Assembly: GCF_001422645.1 (NCBI RefSeq)
Contig: NZ_LMLR01000013.1
Location: 168,464 to 232,463, forward strand
Origin: Arthrobacter sp. Leaf69
Lineage (GTDB): Bacteria > Actinomycetota > Actinomycetes > Actinomycetales > Micrococcaceae
Direction of reading: 5' to 3'
DNA length: 64,000 bases
The notes below the pieces were generated by a model that saw only the letters and a program-made list of their open reading frames with translations, did not search any database and was not told where the DNA came from. Shown piece after piece: positions 18,300-27,265 of the stretch; positions within the stretch are counted from its first letter, which is position 1; each line of letters begins with the position of its first letter. Made by a program: the position numbers and the translations under genes.

Positions 18300-18815
18300 C
18301 TACTTGCCGGCGTCGCCGGCAGAGACCAGCTTCAGTGAGACGGAATTGATGCAATAGCGCTGATCGGTCGGGGTTCCGTAGCCTTCGCCCTCGAACACGT
18401 GGCCCAGGTGGGAATCACACGCGGCGCAACGGACTTCGACCCGCTCCATGCCCAGGGTCTTGTCGTGGATGTACTTGACGGTGCCCTCGGCAAGCGGTGC
18501 CCAGAAGGAGGGCCAGCCGCAGTGCGAATCGAACTTCTCACGGCTGGTGAACAGCTCTGTGCCGCAGGCGCGGCACTGGTAGACGCCAGCGGTGTGGGTG
18601 TCCCAGTACTCGCCGGTGTAGGGCCGCTCCGTCCCGGCCTGGCGTAGGACCCGGTACTCCTCAGGCGTCAGTTCCTGGCGCCACTGCTCTTCCGACTTCT
18701 CGACAGGCGAATTTTCGACCTGCGGGTGAGCCGCCTGTCCGGCAGCACTGTCGGCTGCCGTCCCGGCGGGGGAGGCTACGGGTGAGACTTTGGGCTTGTT
18801 ACTGAAGATGCTCAT
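18300..18815 (-). CDS. msrB: Peptide-methionine (R)-S-oxide reductase, 171 aa
   Basis: Repairs methionine-R-sulfoxide in proteins. Structural zinc ligands C81, C84, C130 and C133 are all present; the catalytic cysteine is C155 in RYCINSVSL, with HCGWPSF (C99) as the conserved front motif. The first about 40 residues are a Pro/Ala/Ser-rich extension beyond the usual 130-residue domain, without signal-peptide character. It lies 14 bases downstream of an uncharacterised gene on the same strand, likely one transcript. Confidence 0.95.
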   Translation of the reverse strand: MSIFSNKPKVSPVASPAGTAADSAAGQAAHPQVENSPVEKSEEQWRQELTPEEYRVLRQAGTERPYTGEYWDTHTAGVYQCRACGTELFTSREKFDSHCGWPSFWAPLAEGTVKYIHDKTLGMERVEVRCAACDSHLGHVFEGEGYGTPTDQRYCINSVSLKLVSAGDAGK

Positions 18816-18829
18816 AGTTGGACTAACGC

Positions 18830-19318
18830 TCAGGAGTCGCCGATAAATCCCGAACCGGCGTACAGATGCAGGACCGGCAGGCCCAACTTGTCCTGGGCCT
18901 TGGTGGCCCAGTCGGTGTGGAAGGTGTCCGCAACAGCGTGCGGGCGGGTGATCACGACGGCCTGTCCGGCGCCGAGTTCGCGTACCCTGGCGACCATTCC
19001 GTCGACGGCCTTTCCCTCGACGATTTCGCCGGTCACACCGCTGCCGAGGCCGGCCAGTGCCGCGAGCGAGGCGGCCAGGGTTTCAGCGGCTTCGGCGCGT
19101 TCCCCTGCGGGATCGGAGTGTGCCGTCAGTTCACGGAAGGCCTTGGAGATTTCCAGCAGGGAGAGGTTCTCCAGGAAATCCACCAGGAGGTGCCGCTCCG
19201 TGCTTGCCGGAACCAGGACCACCAGCGGCGCATCACCGCCGGCAAGCAGGGTTTCGATGTTGACACGGTCGTCCGCGCCGAGGGGCTCTTCTGTCAAAAT
19301 GACGATTGGATCACTCAT
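18830..19318 (-). CDS. Uncharacterised 162-aa protein, upstream partner of msrB
   Basis: No family recognised. It begins with a beta strand (MSDPIVILTEEPL), has a central helical part and ends with ITRPHAVADTFHTDWATKAQDKLGLPVLHLY, a layout reminiscent of a small nucleotide-binding or universal-stress-like alpha/beta fold, but the nucleotide motifs of UspA are absent. No membrane segments are seen. The close spacing to msrB suggests a common stress-related operon. Function unknown. Confidence 0.75.
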   Translation of the reverse strand: MSDPIVILTEEPLGADDRVNIETLLAGGDAPLVVLVPASTERHLLVDFLENLSLLEISKAFRELTAHSDPAGERAEAAETLAASLAALAGLGSGVTGEIVEGKAVDGMVARVRELGAGQAVVITRPHAVADTFHTDWATKAQDKLGLPVLHLYAGSGFIGDS

Positions 19319-19505
19319 GCCCCCAGCCTAGTCGCGCGCCGGGGCACCCGCACGGATTGGGGCGCCGACTACCCGCACGGCCCCGCATTGCCGGCTCCGC
19401 ACGGCAGCTCCGGAGCATGCGGTGGCCGTCAGCAGGAACTGCCCGCCGGGGTCCGTGGCGCCCGCGGATGCCACTCCGGGCCGGGTGTTCGGTAAGAATG
19501 GTGCC

Positions 19506-20861
19506 ATGGCTTCCTCCTCACGCCTCCTGCCGGACCCGCAGCGGATCTCCACCGCCCATGGAAAGGCCGCCCGCGCCGTCGCGAACTCCGCCGCCGAAGT
19601 TTCCGTTCCGGGCAGCGCCAAGTGGGCGGTGGCCGGCATCATCGGCGGGAGCGCCGCGGCCGGTCTGCTGGCTGCCGGCTCCTCAGCCCTGGCCCTCTAT
19701 TTTGCCCGCCGGGTGATCACTCCCGCCCGGGTCAGGGAGGAGGACCAGGAAGTGCTCGCGGTCATCCGGGGCGCGCACGGGCTGCAGCTCATCCTCGCGG
19801 CCACCCCCGAGGCCACGGTCGAGGGCGTCTACGGGTTCTTCTTCGACGGCGGCCGGGGCCACGCCCGGATCGGCCGGATCGTGTCCTACTCGCCGGCCGA
19901 GCGCACCGTCCAGCGCGAAGTCGAAGCCGTCTACAGCGGGGACCTCAGCACGGCACGCCGCGGATACTGGAGCGGGGCCGCGTACCCCGACCCCGCCAGC
20001 ATCGGCCTGCCATCGGAGGACGTGGACATCGAGGTCGACGGCGGGACCGCACCGGCGTGGCTCGTCCGGACCCCGCAGGAATCGGGCGTCTGGGCGATTA
20101 TGGTGCACGGCCGCGGCGCGAGCCGGCAGGAATGCCTGCGGGCCGTCCGGACCGCCCGTGACCTGGGCATGTCCAGCCTGGTGATCACCTACCGCAATGA
20201 CGGGCTCGCGCCGTCGGCACAGGACGGGCGCTACGGCCTGGGCTCCACCGAGTGGCGCGACGTCGAGGCGGCCATCGGTTTTGCGCTGGAGCACGGTGCC
20301 CGGGAAGTCGTGCTTTTCGGCTGGTCCATGGGCGGGGCCATCTGCCTCCAGACCGCCGATTTGTCCCACTACCACCCCCTTATCCGGGCCATGGTGTTGG
20401 ACGCACCCGTCATCAACTGGGTGAACGTGCTGGCGCACCACGCCGAGCTCAACCGGATCCCGTCGGCAGTGGGCAGGTACGGGCAGCTGATGATGAGCCA
20501 CAAGCTGGGCCGGCGGCTGACCGGCCTCGCCGCGCCGGTGGACCTGAAGGCCATGGACTGGGTTTCCCGTGCCGTGGAACTGCGGACGCCGACCCTGATC
20601 ATCCACAGCGTCGACGACGAATACGTCCCCTACGGCCCATCCGCGGCCCTGGCCGAGAAAAACCCGGAAATGGTCACCTTCGAGACGTTCGACCGCGCCC
20701 GGCACACCAAGGAATGGAACGTGGATCCGGAGCGCTGGGAGCGGCTGGTCACGGCCTGGCTCGGTCAGCAGCTGGCACCCCGCGCGAATCCCGGCCAGCC
20801 GAACCCCGAGGCCCCTGATTCCGAGTCGCCGAACCCCGAGGCCCCTGTCTTGCCGAGTTGA
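19506..20861 (+). CDS. Alpha/beta hydrolase with N-terminal membrane segment, 451 aa
   Basis: Serine hydrolase of the alpha/beta fold. The nucleophile is S274 in GWSMGG, HGRGASRQE (201-209) is the likely oxyanion loop, HSVDDEYVP holds a candidate catalytic Asp and ARHTKEW the His. A hydrophobic stretch at about 41-66 (AVAGIIGG...) is a probable membrane anchor, with the catalytic domain after it. The start is ATG 19506. The C-terminus carries a short NPEAP/DSESP repeat. Substrate unknown; family members include acyl esterases and peptidases. Confidence 0.85.
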   Translation: MASSSRLLPDPQRISTAHGKAARAVANSAAEVSVPGSAKWAVAGIIGGSAAAGLLAAGSSALALYFARRVITPARVREEDQEVLAVIRGAHGLQLILAATPEATVEGVYGFFFDGGRGHARIGRIVSYSPAERTVQREVEAVYSGDLSTARRGYWSGAAYPDPASIGLPSEDVDIEVDGGTAPAWLVRTPQESGVWAIMVHGRGASRQECLRAVRTARDLGMSSLVITYRNDGLAPSAQDGRYGLGSTEWRDVEAAIGFALEHGAREVVLFGWSMGGAICLQTADLSHYHPLIRAMVLDAPVINWVNVLAHHAELNRIPSAVGRYGQLMMSHKLGRRLTGLAAPVDLKAMDWVSRAVELRTPTLIIHSVDDEYVPYGPSAALAEKNPEMVTFETFDRARHTKEWNVDPERWERLVTAWLGQQLAPRANPGQPNPEAPDSESPNPEAPVLPS

Positions 20862-20870
20862 CACTTCGCG

Positions 20871-20893
20871 GCAGTGTTTTCCGGCAACACTGC
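20871..20893. terminator. Hairpin between convergent genes
   Basis: GCAGTGTT (20871-20878) pairs with AACACTGC (20886-20893) across a 7-base loop, between the alpha/beta hydrolase and the convergent YbaK gene. It could stop both transcripts. Confidence 0.45.
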
Positions 20894-20939
20894 TGTGTGC
20901 TGCACACTCGGTGCGCTTGGCGGCTGTTAATTCCGCCGG

Positions 20940-21437
20940 CTACTTCCTGCCGGCGCCGATCCGTGCCGTGCGTGCCCCGGTGAGGCGGATCAGTTCCGCC
21001 GGGCTCAGCTCGATGTCCAGGCCGCGCCGTCCGCCCGAGATAAGGATCGTGTCCAGGCCGAGGGCGCTGTCATCCAGGACGGTGGGGGAGGGCTGCCGCT
21101 GTCCCAGCGGCGAGATGCCCCCCAGCACGTAGCCGGTGCGGCGCTCGGCTGCTGCCGGGTCCGCCATGGCTGCCTTTTTGCCGCCCAGCGCGGCCGCCAT
21201 CGCTTTGAGGTCCAGGTTCCCGCTCACTGGCACAACGCCGACGGCGAGCCGGCCGTCGACGTCGACCATCAGGGTTTTGAACACCCGGGCCGGGTCGACG
21301 CCGAGCACCTCCGCCGCTTCGAGTCCGTAGCTGGCGGCAGCAGGGTCGTGGCTGTAGGGGTGCGCGACGAACGGAACCCCGGCGGCCGCCAGTACGGCGG
21401 TTGCCGGGGTTCCTTGTGACGCCTGTTTGCGTGCCAT
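20940..21437 (-). CDS. ybaK: Cys-tRNA(Pro) deacylase, YbaK/EbsC family, 165 aa
   Basis: Trans-editing protein that hydrolyses mischarged Cys-tRNA(Pro). It has the full-length single-domain YbaK fold, with the conserved lysine in RVFKTLMV, GVVPVSGNLDLKAMAAALGGKKA in the middle and GYVLGGISPLGQR near the C-terminus. Length is typical (about 160). The gene stands alone, 42 bases upstream of sufE-like in transcription order; both run on the minus strand. Confidence 0.93.
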   Translation of the reverse strand: MARKQASQGTPATAVLAAAGVPFVAHPYSHDPAAASYGLEAAEVLGVDPARVFKTLMVDVDGRLAVGVVPVSGNLDLKAMAAALGGKKAAMADPAAAERRTGYVLGGISPLGQRQPSPTVLDDSALGLDTILISGGRRGLDIELSPAELIRLTGARTARIGAGRK

Positions 21438-21479
21438 GGGGTTCCGTCTTGTCCAGCTGCCTAAGTGACCGGGTATCCG

Positions 21480-21938
21480 TCAGGAGTGCTGCGGGAGGGC
21501 AGCAACCTTGCGCTTGATCCGGCCCAGCATCGCGGTCATCCCGCGCATCCGCAGCGGAGTGATGGCCCTGGTCAGTCCCAGCAGTTCCGGCATGTCATCC
21601 GGGACGGCCAGGATCTCCGCCGGGCTCAGCCCGTCGAGGCCTTCGTGCAGCACGCCCGCGAAGCCGCGGGTGGTGGGGGCCTCCGGCGGTGCTTTGAAGA
21701 AGAGCCGGACGCTGTCGGCCGCGCCGCCGTCGGACTTTTCCGTTTCAATGGTCAGGAACAGCGGCGACTGGCACTCGACCACCTGCTCCATCAGCTCCGG
21801 GTGGTCCTTGAGCCGTTCCGGGAGTTCCGGGAGTTCGCGGGAGAACTCGAGCAGCAGTTGGAGCCGTTCGGGCTCGGTGACGGCCTGGAAGTCGTCAACA
21901 ATTTCCGCCAGTGCGGTGGGAAGGGCAACAGTATTCAT
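21480..21938 (-). CDS. sufE: SufE family protein, 152 aa
   Basis: Sulfur acceptor/activator of cysteine desulfurase in Fe-S assembly. The acceptor cysteine is C56 in VVECQSPLF, and the family helix FQAVTEPERLQLLLEFSRELP is present. It lies 21 bases downstream of the rhodanese gene, the usual actinobacterial sseA-sufE pair, so the two may pass persulfide sulfur between them. No cysteine desulfurase gene is nearby. Confidence 0.9.
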   Translation of the reverse strand: MNTVALPTALAEIVDDFQAVTEPERLQLLLEFSRELPELPERLKDHPELMEQVVECQSPLFLTIETEKSDGGAADSVRLFFKAPPEAPTTRGFAGVLHEGLDGLSPAEILAVPDDMPELLGLTRAITPLRMRGMTAMLGRIKRKVAALPQHS

Positions 21939-21959
21939 CTCTTCCAGCTTACGCCCGGG

Positions 21960-22877
21960 CTACCTGGCGGCCGGAACCGTGCCGCGCTCGGCGCCCTTGA
22001 CGATGGGGACGCGCACTGCGTTGCCCCATTCGGTCCAGGACCCGTCGTAGTTGCGGACCGTTTCGAAGCCCAGCAGATACTTGAGCGCGAACCAGGTGTG
22101 GCTGGAACGCTCGCCGATACGGCAGTACGCCACGACGTCGTCGCCTTCCTTCAGCCCGGCCTCGCCGAGGTAGAGGGCCTCAAGTTCGGGGCGGTTGCGG
22201 TAGGTGCCGTCCTCGGCAGCCGCACGCGCCCACGGGATGGACGCCGCGGTGGGGATGTGCCCGCCGCGCAGGGCGCCTTCCTCGGGGTAGGCCGGCATGT
22301 GCGTGCGCTGGCCCGTGTACTCCTCGGTGGAGCGGACGTCGATCAGCGGCTTGCCGAAGTGGGCCAGCACGTCTTCCTTGAAGGCGCGGATCGGGGCGTC
22401 GTTGCGCTCGACGACGGGGTAGTCGCCGTCCGCGGTGGCCGTCTTGTCCGTGGTGATAGCCCGTCCTTCGGCGATCCACTTGTCCCGGCCGCCGTCGAGC
22501 AGCCGGACGTCCTCGTGACCGAACAGCGTGAAGACCCACAGCGCGTAGGCTGCCCACCAGTTGGATTTGTCGCCGTAGATGACTACCGTGCTGTCCCGGG
22601 AGATTCCCTTGGCCGCGGCGAGGGCGGCGAATGCCGCGCCGTCCACGTAGTCGCGGGTGACCTCGTCGTTCAGGTCGGTGTGCCAGTCGATCTTCACGGC
22701 TCCCGGGATGTGGCCGGTCTCGTAAAGCAGCACGTCCTCGTCGGATTCCACCACCACTAGCTTGCCGTCCTGGAGGGCGCCGGAGTCGATCGCGGCAGCC
22801 AGCCACTCGGTGGACACGAGCCGCTCGGGGTGGGCGTAGGCGGCGAACTTCTCGTTCTGCTCAACGGGGTAGGGCAT
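21960..22877 (-). CDS. sseA: Thiosulfate sulfurtransferase (two-domain rhodanese), 305 aa
   Basis: Transfers sulfane sulfur to a thiol acceptor. The C-terminal domain holds the active cysteine C252 in AYCRIGERS, the actinobacterial CRIGERS loop. The N-terminal domain has Asp in place of the cysteine (YGDKSNWW, D103) and is catalytically silent, as usual. Start ATG 22877 ([11 protein letters not shown]) has GAAAGG seven bases upstream. Operon with sufE. Confidence 0.93.
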   Translation of the reverse strand: MPYPVEQNEKFAAYAHPERLVSTEWLAAAIDSGALQDGKLVVVESDEDVLLYETGHIPGAVKIDWHTDLNDEVTRDYVDGAAFAALAAAKGISRDSTVVIYGDKSNWWAAYALWVFTLFGHEDVRLLDGGRDKWIAEGRAITTDKTATADGDYPVVERNDAPIRAFKEDVLAHFGKPLIDVRSTEEYTGQRTHMPAYPEEGALRGGHIPTAASIPWARAAAEDGTYRNRPELEALYLGEAGLKEGDDVVAYCRIGERSSHTWFALKYLLGFETVRNYDGSWTEWGNAVRVPIVKGAERGTVPAAR

Positions 22878-23130
22878 TTGATGGCCTTTCACTGAAACGG
22901 TCAGGAGGCCGGGCCATGGAAGGAGTGAATGACGGCGCCGGGCCTTCTCCAACACTAACCACGCCCCGCCGGGATTGTTCCACCGCGTTCACACTCGGAA
23001 ATATGGCCTTCGTCACGTGAAGTCCTCCCGTCCACGCCGCGAGTCCACGCCGCGAAGCGGTGGACCGACGAGCGGCCCGCGCAATGCCGGTATTCTTTCT
23101 GGGGACAAGAGACCAGCAGAACGGACCACC

Positions 23131-24168
23131 TTGGTACAGATCGAACAGCTCGCCGCCCGCACCCCGGCAGTTTCAGTGGATGAACTCCTCAACGGTTTTT
23201 ATCCCTCGCCGCGCTTCGGTGAGGTGTCGTTTTCCAGCTACCGGCCGGATCCGTCCCAGCCCAGCCAGGCCATCGCGGTCAAGGCGCTGGAGGGATTCGC
23301 GGCAAATGTCGGTGCGCGCGACGGAGACGGGCTCTTCAAGCGCCTTTTCGGCAAGAAGGACACCTCCCGGGCCGGGATCTACCTCGACGGCGGCTTCGGC
23401 GTCGGCAAGACCCACCTGCTCGCCTCGCTGTGGCACGCCGCCCCCGGACCCAAGGCCTTCGGCACCTTCGTTGAGTACACCAACCTGGTGGGGGCGCTGT
23501 CCTTCCGCAAGACCGTCGAGGCTCTGAGCCACTACAAGCTGGTCTGCATCGACGAATTCGAGCTCGACGATCCGGGCGACACCGTGCTGATGTCGCGGCT
23601 CATGCGCGAACTGGCCGACGCCGGCGTCAAGCTTGCTGCCACGTCCAACACCCTGCCGGGTTCCCTGGGCGACGGCCGGTTTGCCGCCGTCGACTTCGCC
23701 CGTGAAATCCAGGTGCTGGCGGACCAGTTCGACGTCGTCCGGATCGACGGCGAGGACTTCCGCCACCGCGGCCTGCCCGCCGCGCCGCAGCCGCTGCCGA
23801 ACGAACAGCTGACGCACCACATGCAGAGCGAATTCCACGGCAAGACGGTGGCGCGCGATGAGTTCAGCACCCTGATCGACCACCTGGCCGGCGTCCACCC
23901 GAGCCGCTACCGCCAGTTGCTCGACGGCATCGAGGGTGTGGTCTGGAAGAACGTCCACACGATCACCGAGCAGGCCGTCGCGCTGCGCTTCGTCGTTCTC
24001 GCGGACAGGCTCTACGACAAGGACGTGCCGATCCTGGCCAGCGGTGTGCCGTTCGACCAGCTGTTCACCGAGGAAATGATGACCGGCGGGTACATGAAGA
24101 AGTACTTCCGCGCCGTTTCGCGCCTCACCGCCCTGGCCCGTGAGGGCCAGAACCACGAACCCTCCTGA
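23131..24168 (+). CDS. zapE: Cell division protein ZapE (AFG1-like ATPase), 345 aa
   Basis: P-loop ATPase of the AFG1/ZapE family associated with the division ring. Walker A is GGFGVGKT (87-94), Walker B LVCIDEFEL (D141, E142), with a sensor TSNTLP and the family C-terminus LFTEEMMTGGYMKKYFRAVSRL. The most conserved start is the TTG at 23131 (LVQIEQLAART); longer in-frame extensions upstream have low similarity character. It is divergent from the rhodanese. Ends before a hairpin element. Confidence 0.9.
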   Translation: MVQIEQLAARTPAVSVDELLNGFYPSPRFGEVSFSSYRPDPSQPSQAIAVKALEGFAANVGARDGDGLFKRLFGKKDTSRAGIYLDGGFGVGKTHLLASLWHAAPGPKAFGTFVEYTNLVGALSFRKTVEALSHYKLVCIDEFELDDPGDTVLMSRLMRELADAGVKLAATSNTLPGSLGDGRFAAVDFAREIQVLADQFDVVRIDGEDFRHRGLPAAPQPLPNEQLTHHMQSEFHGKTVARDEFSTLIDHLAGVHPSRYRQLLDGIEGVVWKNVHTITEQAVALRFVVLADRLYDKDVPILASGVPFDQLFTEEMMTGGYMKKYFRAVSRLTALAREGQNHEPS

Positions 24169-24198
24169 CGTTCATAGCCAACGCGGAGTTCACAACAT

Positions 24199-24255
24199 CG
24201 CGGGGTCACTGACGGCCCATCCTGCTGCACCGGATGGACGATGAGTGACCCCGCG
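24199..24255. repeat. Intergenic palindromic element, copy 1 (terminator-like)
   Basis: A 12-bp perfect stem (24199-24210 with 24244-24255, CGCGGGGTCACT / AGTGACCCCGCG) encloses a second CCATCC/GGATGG stem. The arm is shared with the hairpin at 40617-40679. The surrounding interval 24169-24464 has no gene; it holds only this element, 9 bases into a spacer that was probably a zapE terminator. Confidence 0.65.
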
Positions 24256-24464
24256 TTGTTTCGTTAGACATGCCGTTAGGCGGAGCGGATTCGTGTGGCT
24301 GGGCGGCGGTGCGTATGGGGCGGCGCGGGGCGGCTGATTGAAGGCGCGGCTCAGCGATCCTCGGCGTCGTGCGGTGTGCCGATAAATGCCGTGCCGTGCC
24401 GTTAAACGCCGGAGGTGCCGGCGCCGCCTCTCGGCGGGACCGGCACCTCGCTGACGTATCTGGG

Positions 24465-24734
24465 TCAGAGGCCTGGCTGGCGGGGTTCCCCGGTTACGGG
24501 GTGCTCACCGGCGACGGGAGGCTGTTCGGCGACGGGGGCCGCGTTCGGCCGGTCGTTCGCCTTGTCCACGAAGTCGGAAGCGCCGCGCTGCACAGCATCG
24601 ATCTTGTCGGCGTGCTTTCCGCCGGTTTTGGAGTCGACGAAGTCGCCGGCTTTCTCGATGCCGTCCTTGATGGCTCCTTCGTTGCCACCAATAACTTGCT
24701 GAGCCTTGCCCTTTAGATCGTCAAGTAAACCCAC
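24465..24734 (-). CDS. Small antitoxin-like protein (MT0933/Rv0909 family), 89 aa
   Basis: Short acidic-basic helical protein starting VGLLDDLKGKAQQVIGG and continuing with GDFVDSKTGGKHADKID, the pattern of the family annotated from the Mycobacterium MT0933 antitoxin. Start GTG 24734 is chosen because GGGAGG lies five bases upstream. The C-terminus is a Pro-rich tail. No toxin gene is adjacent, so an antitoxin role here is doubtful; family members are abundant orphan proteins in actinobacteria. Confidence 0.78.
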   Translation of the reverse strand: MGLLDDLKGKAQQVIGGNEGAIKDGIEKAGDFVDSKTGGKHADKIDAVQRGASDFVDKANDRPNAAPVAEQPPVAGEHPVTGEPRQPGL

Positions 24735-24876
24735 GGGCACCTCCCTTCGGTCGCGGAGCCAGATCGCTCCTAGCGTCTTCCACCCTAGCGGGACGTGGCG
24801 GGGGTGCCAAGGGTGTCCGCCCAGAGGGTAAAAGAAATCGCTTCAGGCGAACAGGGTAGAAGGACCCGCAGGGCAC

Positions 24877-24906
24877 AAAAAAGCAGCTCCGGGGGAGCTG
24901 CTTTTG
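24877..24906 (-). terminator. Rho-independent terminator of the tRNA operon
   Basis: A 12-bp perfect stem (24879-24890 with 24894-24905, arms AGCAGCTCC/GGAGCTGCT plus A/T) with a T-run on the minus strand, four bases after the last tRNA-Val. Confidence 0.9.
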
Positions 24907-24909
24907 TGG

Positions 24910-24981
24910 TGGGCGATACTGGGATCGAACCAGTGACCTCTTCCGTGTCAGGGAAGCGCGCTACCGCTGCGCCAATCGCCC
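24910..24981 (-). tRNA. tRNA-Val(GAC)
   Basis: 72-nt cloverleaf: acceptor GGGCGAT/ATCGCCC, anticodon loop CTGACAC (GAC), T-loop GTTCGATCC, discriminator A. No encoded CCA. Last gene of a five-tRNA minus-strand operon. Confidence 0.96.
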
Positions 24982-25019
24982 GCAACCGGAAGGATCCGGT
25001 GTGGAGTTGTCATGAAGAG

Positions 25020-25092
<73 letters not shown>

Positions 25093-25152
25093 ATTTTTAG
25101 TCCATGCCGGCTGGGCCGGTGGTACTGCATCAAGTAAGTTGCCTTACTTTGG

Positions 25153-25224
25153 TGGGCGATACTGGGATCGAACCAGTGACCTCTTCCGTGTCAGGGAAGC
25201 GCGCTACCGCTGCGCCAATCGCCC
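25153..25224 (-). tRNA. tRNA-Val(GAC), second copy
   Basis: Same 72-nt sequence as the copy at 24910-24981, anticodon GAC. Third gene of the cluster in transcription order. Confidence 0.96.
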
Positions 25225-25262
25225 CTTGCATCCGACCTAAACCGGAACCAGGGTTTTCACCG

Positions 25263-25333
25263 AGGTGGGTACGGGATTCGAACCCGTGTATACGGCTTTG
25301 CAGGCCGCTGCCTCGCCTCTCGGCCAACCCACC
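25263..25333 (-). tRNA. tRNA-Cys(GCA)
   Basis: 71-nt cloverleaf with acceptor GGTGGGT/ACCCACC, anticodon loop CTGCAAA (GCA) and discriminator T. The single visible Cys tRNA of the window. Confidence 0.96.
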
Positions 25334-25378
25334 GTGTAGATAGGATTCCGAAGAACCATACCGTGACAGTGTCCTGCG

Positions 25379-25451
<73 letters not shown>

Positions 25452-25509
25452 AATATTGTCTGCAATTCCCCGCCGCAATCGGCATTTCCTCGCGTTCCAA
25501 CGAGTAAGA

Positions 25510-25538
25510 ACTCTATAGGAGGTTCTGGGAACTTACAA
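25510..25538 (-). promoter_or_regulatory. Promoter candidate of the tRNA operon
   Basis: On the minus strand TTGTAA and TAGAGT are separated by 17 bases, about 60 bases before tRNA-Gly. This is the only good promoter in the 327-base gap 25452-25778, which otherwise shows no coding signal; the plus-strand tRNA-Val promoter must lie in its right part. Confidence 0.5.
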
Positions 25539-25778
25539 ATCGGGGCGAGGACGGCGGGGGCCGAGACCCTCGCATCCTTGAGTTCTAGCGGTTCTTGCAA
25601 ACTACACCCCTGTAATTAGCCTGCCTTTTCGGGCGTCGCCACCGGGGTCCTCCGGCGACCCAAGTCGCTTGGCAGGGTGATCAGGGCGTCGGGCGGAGGA
25701 CTCAATTGGTGACGCAAGCGCGGCGTGGCACCTCGATTTCTATATTCCGCCGGGGTGGGCTAGCATTCAATGGCATTG

Positions 25779-25850
25779 GGGCGATTGGCGCAGTGGTAGC
25801 GCGCTTCGTTCACACCGAAGAGGTCACTGGTTCGAACCCAGTATCGCCCA
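25779..25850 (+). tRNA. tRNA-Val(CAC)
   Basis: 72-nt cloverleaf nearly identical to the minus-strand Val genes except in the anticodon stem-loop (TTCACAC, anticodon CAC). It reads GTG codons, complementing the GAC isoacceptor. Transcribed opposite to the cluster. Confidence 0.96.
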
Positions 25851-25857
25851 CCCAATA

Positions 25858-25897
25858 AATGGTCCGTTCCGCTCACCGAGCGGGGCGGACCATTCTT
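25858..25897 (+). terminator. Terminator after tRNA-Val(CAC)
   Basis: ATGGTCCG and CGGACCAT form an outer 8-bp stem with an inner CCGCTC/GAGCGG stem, followed by TTCTTGTT. Confidence 0.75.
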
Positions 25898-25957
25898 GTT
25901 AGTGCAGCCGGACTGCCGTTTTTCTCCACTGTCAGACCCCCGTGAAAGAGTCTTCCC

Positions 25958-26806
25958 ATGACCGCCCCACTTCTTGCCCATGCCACGGAATATGGCCGGA
26001 TGTATGCGCGCTCCACGTCAGAGCAGTTCTCCGTTCCCTCCATCACCACCGTGATCGGCCAACAGCCCCACGGGTTGGACGGTTGGTTCGGATACATGGG
26101 CGCCAACAGCCTGGCCCAGGACCCCACACTCCCTGGCATCCTGGGCAGCCCGGCCAAAGTGCGCCAAGCGGTGAGCCGTGCGGCCAAGGCAGCGGAGACC
26201 TACCGCGACGACGCTGCGAAGCGCGGGGATCGTGTGCACAACTACTGCGAGCAGGTTGCCCTGCGTGCGTTGGGCCGTCCGCATCAGATGAAGGAAACCC
26301 GCGAAGCTCTTGCCGCCAACGGTGAAGAAGCCTTCGCTGCCCGCTTCGACGAGTGGTGGGACCTCTTCCAAGTGGAACCGATCGCCCCGGAGATCACGGT
26401 TTGGAACAAGACCGTCGGGTACGCCGGCACCTTGGATCTCGTCGCCAGGATCAACGGCCGGATATGCCTTATCGATTACAAAACCAAGGGGACCAGCCGC
26501 GACGGCACCGTCAAACCGCTGGATGACAAAGTGGTCATGCAGTTGGTGGCCGGAATGAAGGCAGAGGAAAGCCTCGTGGATCCGGTGGCAGGGGAGTGGG
26601 AAGCCTGGCAGCACGGCGATTCCCCAATCTTGCTGGCTGTCGCAATTGGGCAGACCGAGGTCCGTCCGTTGCGTGCCAACCCGGAGGTCCTGAAGCACCA
26701 CTGGTGGAAGTTCTGTGCCCTGCGGAGGGTGTGGGAGATGTCCGCCGACACCGTTGCCGCCGGAACGGCGTTGCTCCCGCTGGCGCCACCGCCTCTCACC
26801 CGGTAG
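25958..26806 (+). CDS. PD-(D/E)XK nuclease-like protein, 282 aa
   Basis: Predicted Mg-dependent nuclease of the RecB/phage-exonuclease type. The core is visible as E145 (APEITVWN), D160 (GTLDLVA), D173 and K175 (LIDYKTKG), preceded by a helix with the G90-x3-H94 pattern (RGDRVHNYCEQ) often found in this branch. No signal peptide or membrane segment. It is monocistronic between a tRNA-Val and repeat-rich non-coding DNA, a position often occupied by integrated elements, but no integrase or att site is seen here. Exact substrate unknown; a phage-remnant or DNA-repair role is possible. Confidence 0.8.
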   Translation: MTAPLLAHATEYGRMYARSTSEQFSVPSITTVIGQQPHGLDGWFGYMGANSLAQDPTLPGILGSPAKVRQAVSRAAKAAETYRDDAAKRGDRVHNYCEQVALRALGRPHQMKETREALAANGEEAFAARFDEWWDLFQVEPIAPEITVWNKTVGYAGTLDLVARINGRICLIDYKTKGTSRDGTVKPLDDKVVMQLVAGMKAEESLVDPVAGEWEAWQHGDSPILLAVAIGQTEVRPLRANPEVLKHHWWKFCALRRVWEMSADTVAAGTALLPLAPPPLTR

Positions 26807-26887
26807 GGCGAGCCCGACCTTAAAGGCCCGGCGCGTCCGGCCTTAGATGTCGGGCTGGGCGCCGGGGATGGCGGGGCAGGCTGAAAC

Positions 26888-26991
26888 ATGGCACGGGGCG
26901 TGCTGAGGATGGCGCGGGGTGTGCTGAAGATGGCACGGGGCGTGCTGAGGATGGCGCGGATGTGCCGAAGAAGGCGCGGGGCGTGCTGAGG
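26888..26991. repeat. 21-bp imperfect tandem array
   Basis: Five consecutive units of about 21 bases (consensus ATGGCGCGGGGCGTGCTGAGG, one unit of 20). The gap 26807-27474 has no convincing gene; it holds this array, GCTCGCTCG-type low-complexity DNA near 27126-27180 and the direct repeats at 27266-27343. Confidence 0.85.
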
Positions 26992-27265
26992 ATAGCGCGT
27001 GCTGGAGTCGGCGGCATACCAAAGAGGCGCGGAATCTTCCGCAGCCACAGCCAGCTTCGGCAACGAATCCGGCCGCTGTCCGGTAACTCTCGCGAACATA
27101 TCCTTTTCCGGTTCCAGGCCCCGGACGGTCGCTCGCTCGTTCGCTCGCTTCCTTGACCACACGGGTCGCTCGCTTTTCTTGACCGCGCGGGTCGCCATCG
27201 CAGCCGGCTCACCCTGACGAAGCCGCCCGGTGCCTGCACGCAGCCTGCCGTCATTTGCGTCGCGT

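Noticed and set aside
24465..24734. Toxin-antitoxin system
   Set aside because: No toxin gene is adjacent on either side; only an antitoxin-family name is supported.
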